From: Plectonema radiosum NIES-515
GTDB lineage: Bacteria; Cyanobacteriota; Cyanobacteriia; Cyanobacteriales; Nostocaceae
DNA length: 52,372 nucleotides
Direction of reading: 5' to 3'
Assembly: GCF_025753815.1 (NCBI RefSeq)
Contig: NZ_JAOWRF010000295.1
Location: forward strand, 1-52,372
Every line of letters starts with the position of its first letter. Position 1 is the first letter of the stretch. The position numbers were made by a program, and so were the translations under genes. Positions 1-7,876 of this stretch are shown piece by piece. Under the pieces are notes generated by a model that worked only from the letters and a program-made list of their open reading frames with translations, was not told the origin of the DNA and made no database searches.

Positions 1-32
1 CCCCCGATTTTATCTTAGTCCGCGTAGGCGGA

Positions 33-172
33 CTTGGTTTGTTTAGCCGCGATTTTAATCGTTTGGGCTTGGTTTGTTTAGCCGCGATTTTAATCCTTGG
101 GGCTTGGTTTATTTCACCGCGATTTTAATCGTTGGGACTTGGTTTATTTCACCGCGATTTTAATCGTTGGGG
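33..172. repeat. Four tandem 35-bp repeat units
   Basis: Four copies of a unit beginning CTTGGTTT start at 33, 68, 103 and 138, an exact 35-bp period. Copies differ at a few bases (TTTAGCCGCG versus TTTCACCGCG). The same GCCGCGATTTTAATCG phrase recurs in other intergenic repeats of the window near 13300, 25370, 30025 and 51180. The last unit replaces the 3' part of the avd-like gene and supplies its stop codon, so the array probably broke that gene. Confidence 0.85.
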
Positions 173-361
173 CAGTGATTCTAATTGTTTTAGCTTTTCT
201 TTGTTATAACGTGCAACCAGCAAGCCTTCTAATAAATTGTACAAGCCATTGATTATCCTGTCTCCTAAAGCGAATTTATGTAGTTTTGGCAATCGATTGA
301 GAATTGGAACATACCATTTAATCAAATCGTAAGTCTTTTGGATGATTGGCAATTCTTCCAT
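149..361 (-). pseudogene. avd: Truncated DGR accessory protein Avd
   Basis: The first 60 or so residues from ATG 361 (MEELPIIQKTYDLIKW, then a stretch containing LPKLHKFALGDRI and LLEGLLVARY) match the start of the four-helix-bundle Avd family. Avd binds the reverse transcriptase of diversity-generating retroelements and is needed for mutagenic homing. Family members are usually about 110-125 residues; this one has about 71. The last eight residues (LPQRLKSR) are encoded by the 35-bp repeat array, so roughly the C-terminal half is missing. An open frame continues upstream to 418, but that extension begins KSATPK, which is translated MITE sequence, so 361 is the better start. It lies downstream of, and on the same strand as, the variable-region gene. 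It is probably a remnant; a functional Avd could be supplied from elsewhere. Confidence 0.72.
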
Positions 362-401
362 TATTTTTCCCAAAGCACGCATATTTACATGCTCAAGTTT
401 A

Positions 402-535
402 GGCGTTGCTGATTTCAAATATGAATTATAAATTTTGGGGTTGATTGTAACATTAAAACCCTTATTGTAGAGACGTTCCGGCGGAACGTCTCTGAGCGTT
501 GAATTAGTATTTTCATATTAAAATTCAGCACCGCC
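402..535. mobile_element. MITE-like element, GGCGTTGCTGA family, copy 1
   Basis: Imperfect terminal inverted repeats of about 26 bp (GGCGTTGCTGATTTCAAATA at the left, the reverse complement of GGCGGTGCTGAATTTTAATA at the right) enclose 134 bp. The interior holds a GTAGAGACGTTCC/GGAACGTCTC palindrome. Three more copies with related ends lie at 7757, 40142 and 45523. There is no coding capacity. Confidence 0.7.
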
Positions 536-624
536 CAAGTTTATGTGTTATGCTGGTTGAAACTGAAGTTACCATTTATTAGTAATATCAAGTCCGGATA
601 ATTAGTTATGATTCCCACACACTG

Positions 625-697
625 CACCCCACCCCTTAATCCCCTCCCCGCTTGCGGGGAGGGGAGACAAAGCACAGCTTTGGCGGGGTGGGGTTCC
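625..697. repeat. Nested C-rich/G-rich palindrome downstream of the variable region
   Basis: CCCCTCCCCGC at 641-651 and GCGGGGAGGGG at 654-664 form an 11-bp perfect stem with a two-base loop. An outer CACCCCACCCC/GGGGTGGGG pair flanks it. It lies about 170 bp beyond the 3' end of the DGR target gene. It may be a transcription terminator for the leftward operon or simply a common REP-like repeat; a related element is embedded in the coding region near 2830. Confidence 0.6.
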
Positions 698-835
698 GCG
701 CTTAGGAGTAAGTAATCAAGTGGACATGATATAAATCTTAACCTTTGTCAATCTGCAAAAAAAATTGATCGCTCCGCTCCGCTACACTTGAAAAGGGCAA
801 AGAGAAGAAGTGCAGAGGGCTAAAGGGCTAAAGTG

Positions 836-3800
836 TCAAGGGCGAAGAATCCTCGCGATCGCACCCGCACACACCACCCGAAAACCGACAGTGTTGAAGT
901 CGTTGACGGGGTTGTAGTCGCTGCGAATAGCAGAACGGCAGTAGCCAGGGAAGTCGAACCAAGACCCACCGCGCAGCAGCAGGGAACGATTATCATTATC
1001 ACTTATCCACGCGCTACCATCTGTTGGCGCTCCATCATAATTGTTATGCCAATGGTCTGCACACCATTCCCAAACTAGACCGTGCATATCATATAACCCA
1101 AAGGCATTCGCTACACCAAAGCTGCCTACTTCGGTTGTTTCTCCTCGATAAGTTCCTTTTACGCCAGAACCGTAAGTATAGTTACCATGGTAATTTGCCA
1201 GTTCAGATGTAATCGTCTCACCAAAATGGAATGGCGTAGTCGTACCAGCACGACAGGCATATTCCCATTCGGCTTCACTCGGTAAACGGTAGGGCTTGCC
1301 AGTTTGACGAGAGAGGCGATCGCAGAACTCTTGAGTATCATACCATGAAACTCGTTCAACTGGACGATTTTCTCCTTTAAAATAAGATGGCTCTGGATTA
1401 AGTTCGCTATTTACTTGTGGAAGTGCTGCTACTGCTTGCCATTGCGCCTGGGTTACTGGATACTTACCCATATAAAAGGGAGCAATTGTAACTTCATGCT
1501 GAGGGCTTTCATCCTCTCTTCGTTCAGCTTCATCTGCTGGTGAACCCATGATAAAACTACCTTCAGGAATGGCAACCATTTCTAGCTGTACTCCATTCCC
1601 TAAATCTTCAATAAAATATTGAGATGTTTGACGATGACGGTGAATGGTTAAATGACGACTTGCCACCAACTGTTCGAGATTGGCTTTGAGATTTTTTTTG
1701 GTGACTTTTTCACCAAATACTTCTGATAACACTCCCCATAGCTTAATAGCAACATTCTTGAGGTGACGCACAGAGTATTCTGCTGAGACTGCTATTTGCT
1801 CATAAGTTTGATTGGCTAATGTTCCTTGTATTACTAACTGTTCAGTATCGTTGAGATGTTTTCCTGTTTTAGTAAAAATCATCTCATCGGCAATTTCCGG
1901 AAGATTATCTCTACTGATTTGAGCAGGTTGATTAACCTTGATAAGTGCGACTTCAAATTCAAAGATTTGTAGGTTGAATCTACCTCTAAAATCAATTTTG
2001 CCTTCATTGGGATAGTTTAACCATCCTTGAAATAACTTACCTGTTTGCTGACTTTCCCAAAAATAGCTATCTTCGCTATTTACTTGAAAAGTGATACTAG
2101 CAGCAGTTTGATTATCATCAAAATCCCAAGACAATGTTTGCCGTTCTACTTTCACATTTTGAATTACTGCCAAACCAAACCGAGAACGGAACTGCACTTC
2201 ACCCTGTTGAGAAATTAGTAAATGTTCTGGTTGTGATTCTTTTTGCCAAATACCAGTTTCTCCAGCCCATTTTACTGCACAAATGTATTCTCCAGCATAT
2301 TTTTTCACAAATTGACTGAGGTCTAATTTTTCAGCCTCAAGCGCATAGCTTCCTCCCAATTGTCGTAAAACTTCAGCCTTGAGTTGTGCAAAGGGACGAA
2401 TCTTGGCTTCTAAAGCATTATTATCATGTGTGAGTAGCAGCGCTTCAAATTCATTTATTGATAACCCTAATCGTTTACGAATAAATTCCGATATTTTATC
2501 AAGAACTGAAATTTGTTGATGAGGGGGGACAAAATCTCGCAGTAACTCTCTCACACCATCAACAAACTCATAGGCAATATAATCAGGATGGTCAGAACTT
2601 GGTAAACGTTTCAACAGTCCACTCATAAACACTTCTGCTACATGAATTTGTGTTGATTCTTTTAGCAAGGTTTGCTGAATTTGGTGTACAACAGATATAC
2701 TCACAGGAACTGCTGCCATTAATCCAGCTAAACGTCTGGCTTGTAACGAAGCATTTGCGCGGAATAGATTGACTAATTCAAAAGCCTGACTTTTCACGTC
2801 ATGTGGAAAAGCTAACGCGAAACCTAACCCCCCAGCCCCCTTCCCTACTAGGGAAGGGGGAGAATTCAAAGCCTCTCTCCGCTTCGGGGAGAGGTTTGGA
2901 GAGGGGTTTTCCAGATCCCGTGAAAAGTCAGATTCAAGAGCAGATAGCTGGGGTGTAGGGAGTAAAGACTGGGTAGTAGTTTTTGCTTCTGGATGAGAAT
3001 TAAATTTAAATCCTGCTGTTGAGATATTTCCTTGACCTGCGATAACTTTTGACCAGATAAGTAAAGGTTCTGGTTCTAGGGTAATAACAGGAATAGAAGT
3101 CAATGATTTGAGAATTTCTGATTTGTTTTTATCTGCAAATTCATCAATATCATCTTCATCCCATAATTGTGCAATTAGCTGGGAATTGTAGACTCCAGCA
3201 TTGCAAGCGGAAAGTAAAACCGGAATTTGATCAACTAAAGCTGTCCTTTCCCAAAATCTTTCTGGAAGTAACTGAAGAATAGTAATTAAACCACGTTTCC
3301 CCCATAATTCTAGGACTGGATGAATCAGTTTTTTTCGCCAAATCGGAGAAATACAATCACTTACCAGGAGAATTAAACGTCTCCCTTTGGGGTCGATTAA
3401 TATATCGGGTTTGTGGGGAGTAAAATTATCAAATCCTGTACTATTTTCCGCAAATAATTGTATTTTTGTTTGAGTTGAAGTTTCTGCGCTTTTTAATTTC
3501 CAAGTCCGCACATCTCGAAAAGCACCATGATATTTAAGCAGTTGTTGAAATTCTCTAATTGTTTGTTCCCAAATTTCGGTGATGCTAGTTTCTTCCACTA
3601 CCAAAGCTAATTCTAACCATCTTTCGGGAGTGCTTTTGAGAACTGGTATGCCAATTTCATCTTCTGCAAAGCGTTGAACTGTAGCTTGTTCATCCAATAT
3701 CTTTTCTGTAGAAGATGGTACTTTCCGCATGAGAGGACGAAGCGCACGTCCTAAAGCCAGGGAATTTCTCAGCGCTGCTGCTGCGGGAATTTTGATGGGA

Positions 3801-4111
3801 ATCGCTTCTGTGTTGTCTGTGGTGCTTGGCTTTTCTGTCGGGTGAGGAGGAAGAACCACCAAAGATGTTGGGTCTTGATCGAGAATAACTGGAGGTTCGG
3901 TAGCTTCAGGTTTTGAAGTATCTACAGGTTTTGAGGAGTCTGGTTGTGGTGTTGCTGGCTTTGTTAGTTCCTGGGGTGACTGTTCTAGCGATACCTGCGG
4001 CACACTTCGTGATCGCTCCATGTGAACTGCCAACCAGAGAATGTCTGCTAATTCTCTGGCAGTGAAGTCGAACCCAGCTTGTTGTAGAATGGCGAGCGAT
4101 CGCTCTATCAT
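836..4111 (-). CDS. DGR target: SAV_2336-like / HTH / FGE-sulfatase lectin-fold protein
   Basis: This 1091-aa multidomain protein is the candidate sensor of the conflict operon. Residues about 130-370 resemble SAV_2336 N-terminal-related proteins. Residues about 430-560 are a conserved helical region. Residues about 740-818 resemble the helix-turn-helix seen in vWA/NTPase conflict proteins (FTKTGKHL, QTYEQIAVSAEYSVRHLKN). Residues about 830-1091 are an FGE-sulfatase/C-type-lectin fold (MVAIPEGSFIMGSP, YRLPSEAEWEYACRAG, GLVWEWCADHW, LLRGGSW, GFRVVC). The C-terminus is a DGR variable region. Human FGE uses two cysteines in a GGSW-x-C motif; here the first is replaced (SWFDFPGYC), so oxidase activity is unlikely and ligand binding is the likelier role. 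Residues about 400-429 are translated repeat DNA. It starts 2 nt after the MoxR gene ends, which indicates co-transcription. Confidence 0.85.
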   Translation of the reverse strand: MIERSLAILQQAGFDFTARELADILWLAVHMERSRSVPQVSLEQSPQELTKPATPQPDSSKPVDTSKPEATEPPVILDQDPTSLVVLPPHPTEKPSTTDNTEAIPIKIPAAAALRNSLALGRALRPLMRKVPSSTEKILDEQATVQRFAEDEIGIPVLKSTPERWLELALVVEETSITEIWEQTIREFQQLLKYHGAFRDVRTWKLKSAETSTQTKIQLFAENSTGFDNFTPHKPDILIDPKGRRLILLVSDCISPIWRKKLIHPVLELWGKRGLITILQLLPERFWERTALVDQIPVLLSACNAGVYNSQLIAQLWDEDDIDEFADKNKSEILKSLTSIPVITLEPEPLLIWSKVIAGQGNISTAGFKFNSHPEAKTTTQSLLPTPQLSALESDFSRDLENPSPNLSPKRREALNSPPSLVGKGAGGLGFALAFPHDVKSQAFELVNLFRANASLQARRLAGLMAAVPVSISVVHQIQQTLLKESTQIHVAEVFMSGLLKRLPSSDHPDYIAYEFVDGVRELLRDFVPPHQQISVLDKISEFIRKRLGLSINEFEALLLTHDNNALEAKIRPFAQLKAEVLRQLGGSYALEAEKLDLSQFVKKYAGEYICAVKWAGETGIWQKESQPEHLLISQQGEVQFRSRFGLAVIQNVKVERQTLSWDFDDNQTAASITFQVNSEDSYFWESQQTGKLFQGWLNYPNEGKIDFRGRFNLQIFEFEVALIKVNQPAQISRDNLPEIADEMIFTKTGKHLNDTEQLVIQGTLANQTYEQIAVSAEYSVRHLKNVAIKLWGVLSEVFGEKVTKKNLKANLEQLVASRHLTIHRHRQTSQYFIEDLGNGVQLEMVAIPEGSFIMGSPADEAERREDESPQHEVTIAPFYMGKYPVTQAQWQAVAALPQVNSELNPEPSYFKGENRPVERVSWYDTQEFCDRLSRQTGKPYRLPSEAEWEYACRAGTTTPFHFGETITSELANYHGNYTYGSGVKGTYRGETTEVGSFGVANAFGLYDMHGLVWEWCADHWHNNYDGAPTDGSAWISDNDNRSLLLRGGSWFDFPGYCRSAIRSDYNPVNDFNTVGFRVVCAGAIARILRP
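871..984 (-). other. DGR variable region (VR)
   Basis: In coding orientation the segment runs from LLLRGGSW to GFRVVC at the C-terminus of the lectin-fold domain, the usual place for a variable region. Between the conserved W and the GF pair the variable codons are TTC, GAC, TTC, GGC, TAC, ATT, AGC, GAC, TAC, AAC, GTC, AAC, GAC, TTC, AAC, ACT and GTC. Nearly all are NNC or NNT, as expected if AAC/AAT template codons were altered at their adenines. The codons between them (CCT, TGC, CGT, TCT, GCT, CGC, CCC) lack adenine and encode the family-conserved residues. No template repeat is visible in the window. Confidence 0.8.
2827..2913. repeat. Palindromic repeat embedded in frame in the DGR target gene
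   Basis: CCCCCTTCCC at 2836-2845 pairs with GGGAAGGGGG at 2851-2860, and CCTCTC...GAGAGG pairs across 2872-2894. These are typical cyanobacterial intergenic palindromes, but here they lie inside a coding region. They translate without a stop to a stretch containing PPSLVGKGAGGLGF at about residues 400-429, between the SAV_2336-like part and the helical region, so it probably forms an unstructured linker. Confidence 0.7.
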
Positions 4112-4113
4112 GA

Positions 4114-5118
4114 TTAATCTCTACTATTTAAGTAGCGCAGCAAATGTTCTACTAACTTGGTTTTGGCATCTTTATCTTTATCCTCATTATCCACCGATTC
4201 AAGCATGGGGGAATCAGATTTATTAGCTGTATTCGTCAATATATAAATAGCATTGAGTAATTGGTCTGTAGCTAAATCACCTTTATCCCGTCGGTTGAGA
4301 AACTGCTCAATAAGTTTCTCTGCTTGTCCAATAATATTATCACCTAAATGGGCTTTGACAATTTTTTCTAATTCCTGACGACTTGGTTGTGGTAAATCTA
4401 ACCTCAAACATCTTCGTAAAAAAGCCGGGGGAAATTCTCGTTCACCATTACTTGTCAAGATAACAAAGGGAAACTCTTGACATTGGACTTTGCCTTTAAT
4501 AATGGTTGCAGGCTGGTTGTCATAAGTTTTAACATGAATGTTGTCTAACTTATTTTTATCATCTTTATTATCTGCATTAGCTATTCTGGCTAATTCCGGG
4601 ATATCAAATTCACCTTCTTCAAAAATATTCAACAAATCATTAGGTAAATCAATATCGCTTTTATCCATTTCATCAATCAATAACACCCTTGGGTTTTTCA
4701 ATCTTGATGCAAATGCTGTTCCCAAAGAACCCAATTGAATATATTTACCAATTTTTGCTAAATTATCTTTATCATTAGCTTTAGCATCTTGTAAACGACC
4801 AATAGCATCATAACTATACAACCCTTGCTGTAAAGTCGAGCGAGTAGTAATATTCCAACGTAATACTTCACCTAGATTTAATTCCTTAGCTACTGCATAA
4901 GCTAAAGAAGTTTTTCCCGTCCCCGGTTTTCCTGTTACCAACAAAGGACGACGTAGATACAACGCTGCATTTACTAGCTCTATTTCTTCTTCCCTAGCTT
5001 TGTAAGTAGAACCTCGTTCTTGTTTTTCAAATTTTCGCCAACTAGGAGCATCGGGAAGATTTTCGATGTTATCATGAGGCTTTTCAGGGTTTCCTTCAAA
5101 TATTTTCCAAGATGTCAT
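4114..5118 (-). CDS. MoxR-like AAA+ ATPase
   Basis: The protein has 334 residues. Walker A is GKPGTGKT at residues 63-70, Walker B is VLLIDE at 145-150 followed by [19 protein letters not shown], sensor 1 is in LTSNGE (N224), and an arginine pair in FLRRCLRL at about 235-236 could act as the finger. The pattern matches MoxR/RavA-type AAA+ ATPases, which remodel partner proteins using ATP and usually work with vWA or VMAP partners. It sits between the VMAP-type gene (21 nt gap) and the DGR target gene (2 nt gap), the arrangement of MoxR-VMAP ternary conflict systems. Codon 1 is ATG at 5118. Its role as the energy-dependent switch of the complex is inferred from family context. Confidence 0.85.
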   Translation of the reverse strand: MTSWKIFEGNPEKPHDNIENLPDAPSWRKFEKQERGSTYKAREEEIELVNAALYLRRPLLVTGKPGTGKTSLAYAVAKELNLGEVLRWNITTRSTLQQGLYSYDAIGRLQDAKANDKDNLAKIGKYIQLGSLGTAFASRLKNPRVLLIDEMDKSDIDLPNDLLNIFEEGEFDIPELARIANADNKDDKNKLDNIHVKTYDNQPATIIKGKVQCQEFPFVILTSNGEREFPPAFLRRCLRLDLPQPSRQELEKIVKAHLGDNIIGQAEKLIEQFLNRRDKGDLATDQLLNAIYILTNTANKSDSPMLESVDNEDKDKDAKTKLVEHLLRYLNSRD

Positions 5119-5139
5119 GGCTGAATATTAATGTAAAAC

Positions 5140-6588
5140 TTATGGTAGTGATGCAGGTAAAATTTCTGGTGGTAATATATTTGGATTGTCCCATAATAAA
5201 ACTATATTCTGTCCAATATGCTTTTCTTTTCTAAAGGCTTTTCGACGTATTTCTGTAATTTTTTCAGGTATTTTCATAATCGAACACTTTTTTAAAATTG
5301 ATTCAAATTCAGACACAAAACCTGAATCTTCCAATTTAGACCTTAACCATAAAGCAACTGGGATTCCAGCCTGATCAATAGCTTTCAAAATATCCTCAGA
5401 AGGAGTGTTAAATGATTTTACACCAAGAACATTAGATGATAATAATTGACCCAAACAATCTTCATTGTTTTCTGGAATCAAATAGGAACAGCATATATCT
5501 TCACGTTGCTTGTGTAGAGTTTGCCACTTATTCTGCCAACGTATGATTTTTTCGTCTCGACATTTTTTCTTCAGCAGTTTTTTGATCCGTTGATAGGAAC
5601 GAATACTGACATTATACTTCATACCTATTCCGTATAATTCATCATCATCATCATCATCATCAATTTTTTTTTGAATAAAAGTATCAATTGGTTTGTCGAA
5701 TAGTTCACGAGGTAAAAAAATTTCGATTGTTTCAAGTAAATTTCCCATTGGATCAATGCTTTGTTGAATAAAATAGCTCAATAAACTTGGCATTTCTTCA
5801 AAAGAAAATTTTTCTTTTTTTTGATAAGTTATGTCCAATGACTTAGACTTATATCTTAAATTCTCTTCCTCAATTACCCAAGATTTAACAATATAAAGAT
5901 TTTTATCAGGTTCTTGAATACTCGGTTCTATTAAGATAATGAGGTGTCTTTGTATATTATCTTGTTTGTGCTTTATATCTTGTCTAGGTTGTTGATAAAT
6001 GTGATCAAAATTGGCAGTATACTTTACCCTCCACTGTTCTAATTGATGATTAATATTAGGAAGTAATTTCTGAATACTTAATAATTTAGCTACAAATTTA
6101 GCAATTGATTGTAGAGAAGCTTCTTTTTCATAGATATCTTTAAATTGGGTGAAAATGTCTTCAATATTTTCAGGTTCCCAGTCACTAAAGTTATTAGATA
6201 AACAGGCAGAATATGACTGCTGTATTTCCTTAAAAAATTGTTTTTCTAAAGGTACAAGTATATTTTTTAATTTAAAGATTGCTTGTTCTTCGACAATTTT
6301 TTGTGCTAACTTATTTATCTGTTCTTGGACATCTTCACCTACATCTTCACTAATTAATTTTAAAAATCCACAAAGGGCTATTTCTCCAGATGGTAGATTT
6401 CCAGAAATATCTAGCTGCAATATGAGAGCGGTAATGTAGTTAGATTTCTTATCCCAATAAACTTCCTTAGATATCTTTTCTTCTGTTCCTAATAGTTTTA
6501 TTAAATGAGTTATACAATCTTGACTATCTGTCAGATATGTATTCAAAATATCTACTAATTCTCGCATTAATTTACTACTGATTGCCAT
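5140..6588 (-). CDS. VMAP-type protein (adaptor N-terminus, VMAP-C C-terminus)
   Basis: The protein has 482 residues. Residues 1-100 (MAISSKLMRELVDILNTYL, GEIALCGFLKLI) look like a small helical effector-associated (EAD) adaptor domain. The C-terminal part from about 220 (HLIILIEPS, EIFLPRELFDKPID, VSIRSYQRI, GIPVALWLR, IVLLWDNPNILP) matches the vWA-MoxR-associated C-terminal domain. In known systems this protein links the MoxR ATPase to an effector through homotypic adaptor contacts. The neighbouring protease also has an adaptor-like N-terminus, which fits. An acidic run of aspartates at about 310 is encoded by a trinucleotide repeat next to a T9 tract. Seven bases separate it from the protease gene. 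The family call is from pattern recognition and is moderately sure. Confidence 0.72.
   Translation of the reverse strand: MAISSKLMRELVDILNTYLTDSQDCITHLIKLLGTEEKISKEVYWDKKSNYITALILQLDISGNLPSGEIALCGFLKLISEDVGEDVQEQINKLAQKIVEEQAIFKLKNILVPLEKQFFKEIQQSYSACLSNNFSDWEPENIEDIFTQFKDIYEKEASLQSIAKFVAKLLSIQKLLPNINHQLEQWRVKYTANFDHIYQQPRQDIKHKQDNIQRHLIILIEPSIQEPDKNLYIVKSWVIEEENLRYKSKSLDITYQKKEKFSFEEMPSLLSYFIQQSIDPMGNLLETIEIFLPRELFDKPIDTFIQKKIDDDDDDDELYGIGMKYNVSIRSYQRIKKLLKKKCRDEKIIRWQNKWQTLHKQREDICCSYLIPENNEDCLGQLLSSNVLGVKSFNTPSEDILKAIDQAGIPVALWLRSKLEDSGFVSEFESILKKCSIMKIPEKITEIRRKAFRKEKHIGQNIVLLWDNPNILPPEILPASLP
5640..5672. repeat. (ATC)n microsatellite plus T9 tract inside the VMAP gene
   Basis: An uninterrupted run of about seven ATC triplets (coding for Asp on the minus strand) ends near 5662 and is followed within two bases by nine T residues (5664-5672). 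Both are slippage-prone. The triplet run would change linker length in frame; the homopolymer would shift the frame. Confidence 0.75.
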
Positions 6589-6595
6589 CGCTCAA

Positions 6596-7675
6596 TTACC
6601 CCTGCAATTGTGCATAAATCTCCGGTGCATTTGTCTGCAAATCTTTCAGCACAGATATCATACTTGTACCCGCATTGCGTAAATATTGCTGCTGTGTATT
6701 TGGCTCTGTTAATATTCTCCCGCTATGATGAATTGCAACTACTTGAAAATCATCATCAAATACAGGTGAGCCTGAGGAGCCAGGGAGAGTGCTTGTAGTG
6801 TATTGCACATCTTTAGTGTCAGCATAAGCAACAAAGTTGTTTTGGATGGAGATTTTTTTTAAATGTCCACCAGGATGCTGAATAATTGTTACTCGTTCAT
6901 TTTGCCTTACTTGCTTGTTCTTAAGTTTTAAAGGATTGCCAAAGTCAGGGACATTATTAAGTGATACAACTGTATAATCTAACTCGTAATTTGTATGAAA
7001 TTTGCCATTGGGTAAGGCGTTGACTGTAATGATAGGAGATGCTTGACCGTTTTTATCTAATTGATAATTGAAGGTATATTCAGCTTTTTCAGCTTCCTCT
7101 TGGCTGACGATAACATGGTTGTTGGTCATCAATAAATCTGGTGCAATCATAAAACCTGTACCCGCTTCAGTAGGTCTATTTGATTTGGGAACTTTGATAT
7201 GAACAACGGCTTTAGCTGCATCAAGCGCCATGTCTAAAATATAAATGTGGCGTAATGTATCTTCACCAAGAATTTTTTCTTTGATATCAGCTATATTATC
7301 AACCCCTCGCCAACGATCAATTAAGCGATTGGGACTAGCTGGTGTATCAAGAGGATATCTTTGAAATAAATCTTGAATGAAAGAAGTATCTTCATCACCT
7401 GTATAGGGTTGAATATAATTGAGGAAAACGCCTAAAGCTTCTTTGCCATAAGCCACCTGTCCAAAATTGGAGAAGAAACGCACTACTTCTACCGCGACAT
7501 TCATCGGTATACCATCCAAATTTAATTGTCCCAAGATGATATTTGCTTTAGGTTCACCTCCAAAAGCACCTTCAACAAAACGACGGCGCTCGTACACAGT
7601 AGTGCCAAACCCTGGTAAGTTAGATACTATCTTAATTAGGCGTTGAAAGTCTGTTTGAGATAATTGAACAGTCAT
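6596..7675 (-). CDS. EAD adaptor fused to trypsin-like serine protease
   Basis: The protein has 359 residues. The N-terminal about 110 residues (LSQTDFQRLIKIVSNLPGF, RRRFVEGAFGG, GIPMNVAVEVVRFF) match an effector-associated helical adaptor domain. Residues about 140-350 are a V8/trypsin-like protease with the triad H187 (LLMTNNHVIV), D233 (ELDYTVVSL) and S301 (LPGSSGSPVFDDD). No signal peptide is visible, so it should act in the cytoplasm. It would be the effector of the MoxR/VMAP complex, recruited by adaptor contact and cutting unknown targets when the sensor is triggered; that role is inferred from the domain order and operon. The start is ATG 7675, with MTVQLSQTD giving a complete adaptor domain. 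Confidence 0.85.
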   Translation of the reverse strand: MTVQLSQTDFQRLIKIVSNLPGFGTTVYERRRFVEGAFGGEPKANIILGQLNLDGIPMNVAVEVVRFFSNFGQVAYGKEALGVFLNYIQPYTGDEDTSFIQDLFQRYPLDTPASPNRLIDRWRGVDNIADIKEKILGEDTLRHIYILDMALDAAKAVVHIKVPKSNRPTEAGTGFMIAPDLLMTNNHVIVSQEEAEKAEYTFNYQLDKNGQASPIITVNALPNGKFHTNYELDYTVVSLNNVPDFGNPLKLKNKQVRQNERVTIIQHPGGHLKKISIQNNFVAYADTKDVQYTTSTLPGSSGSPVFDDDFQVVAIHHSGRILTEPNTQQQYLRNAGTSMISVLKDLQTNAPEIYAQLQG

Positions 7676-7756
7676 AATTACTGATTTTGTATTTGATTGT
7701 GCTTGAGTTCTAAGAAGGAAAGTTTCCAGAGATTGACACTATCCATCAAAATTTAT

Positions 7757-7869
7757 GGCGTTGCTGAATCAGAATATGAAATGCCAAAATTACCTTTCTT
7801 TTTCTTTGTACCTTTGCTACGAGTGCTACGAGTGCGTGAGACAAATTCATATTTTAAATCAGCAACGCC
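7757..7869. mobile_element. MITE-like element, GGCGTTGCTGA family, copy 2
   Basis: GGCGTTGCTGAATCAGAATA at 7757 is matched by an inverted TAAATCAGCAACGCC ending at 7869, giving a 113-bp element with 25-27 bp imperfect terminal repeats. The interior carries CTACGAGTG direct repeats, shared with the copy at 45523. It sits between the first and second genes of the conflict operon, where its ends could form a hairpin in the transcript. Confidence 0.75.
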
Positions 7870-7876
7870 AAATTTA

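Noticed and set aside
419-835. DGR template repeat next to the variable region
   Set aside because: I looked for an A-rich near-copy of the VR here and in the array regions and found none; the sequence is a MITE and GC-rich palindromes.
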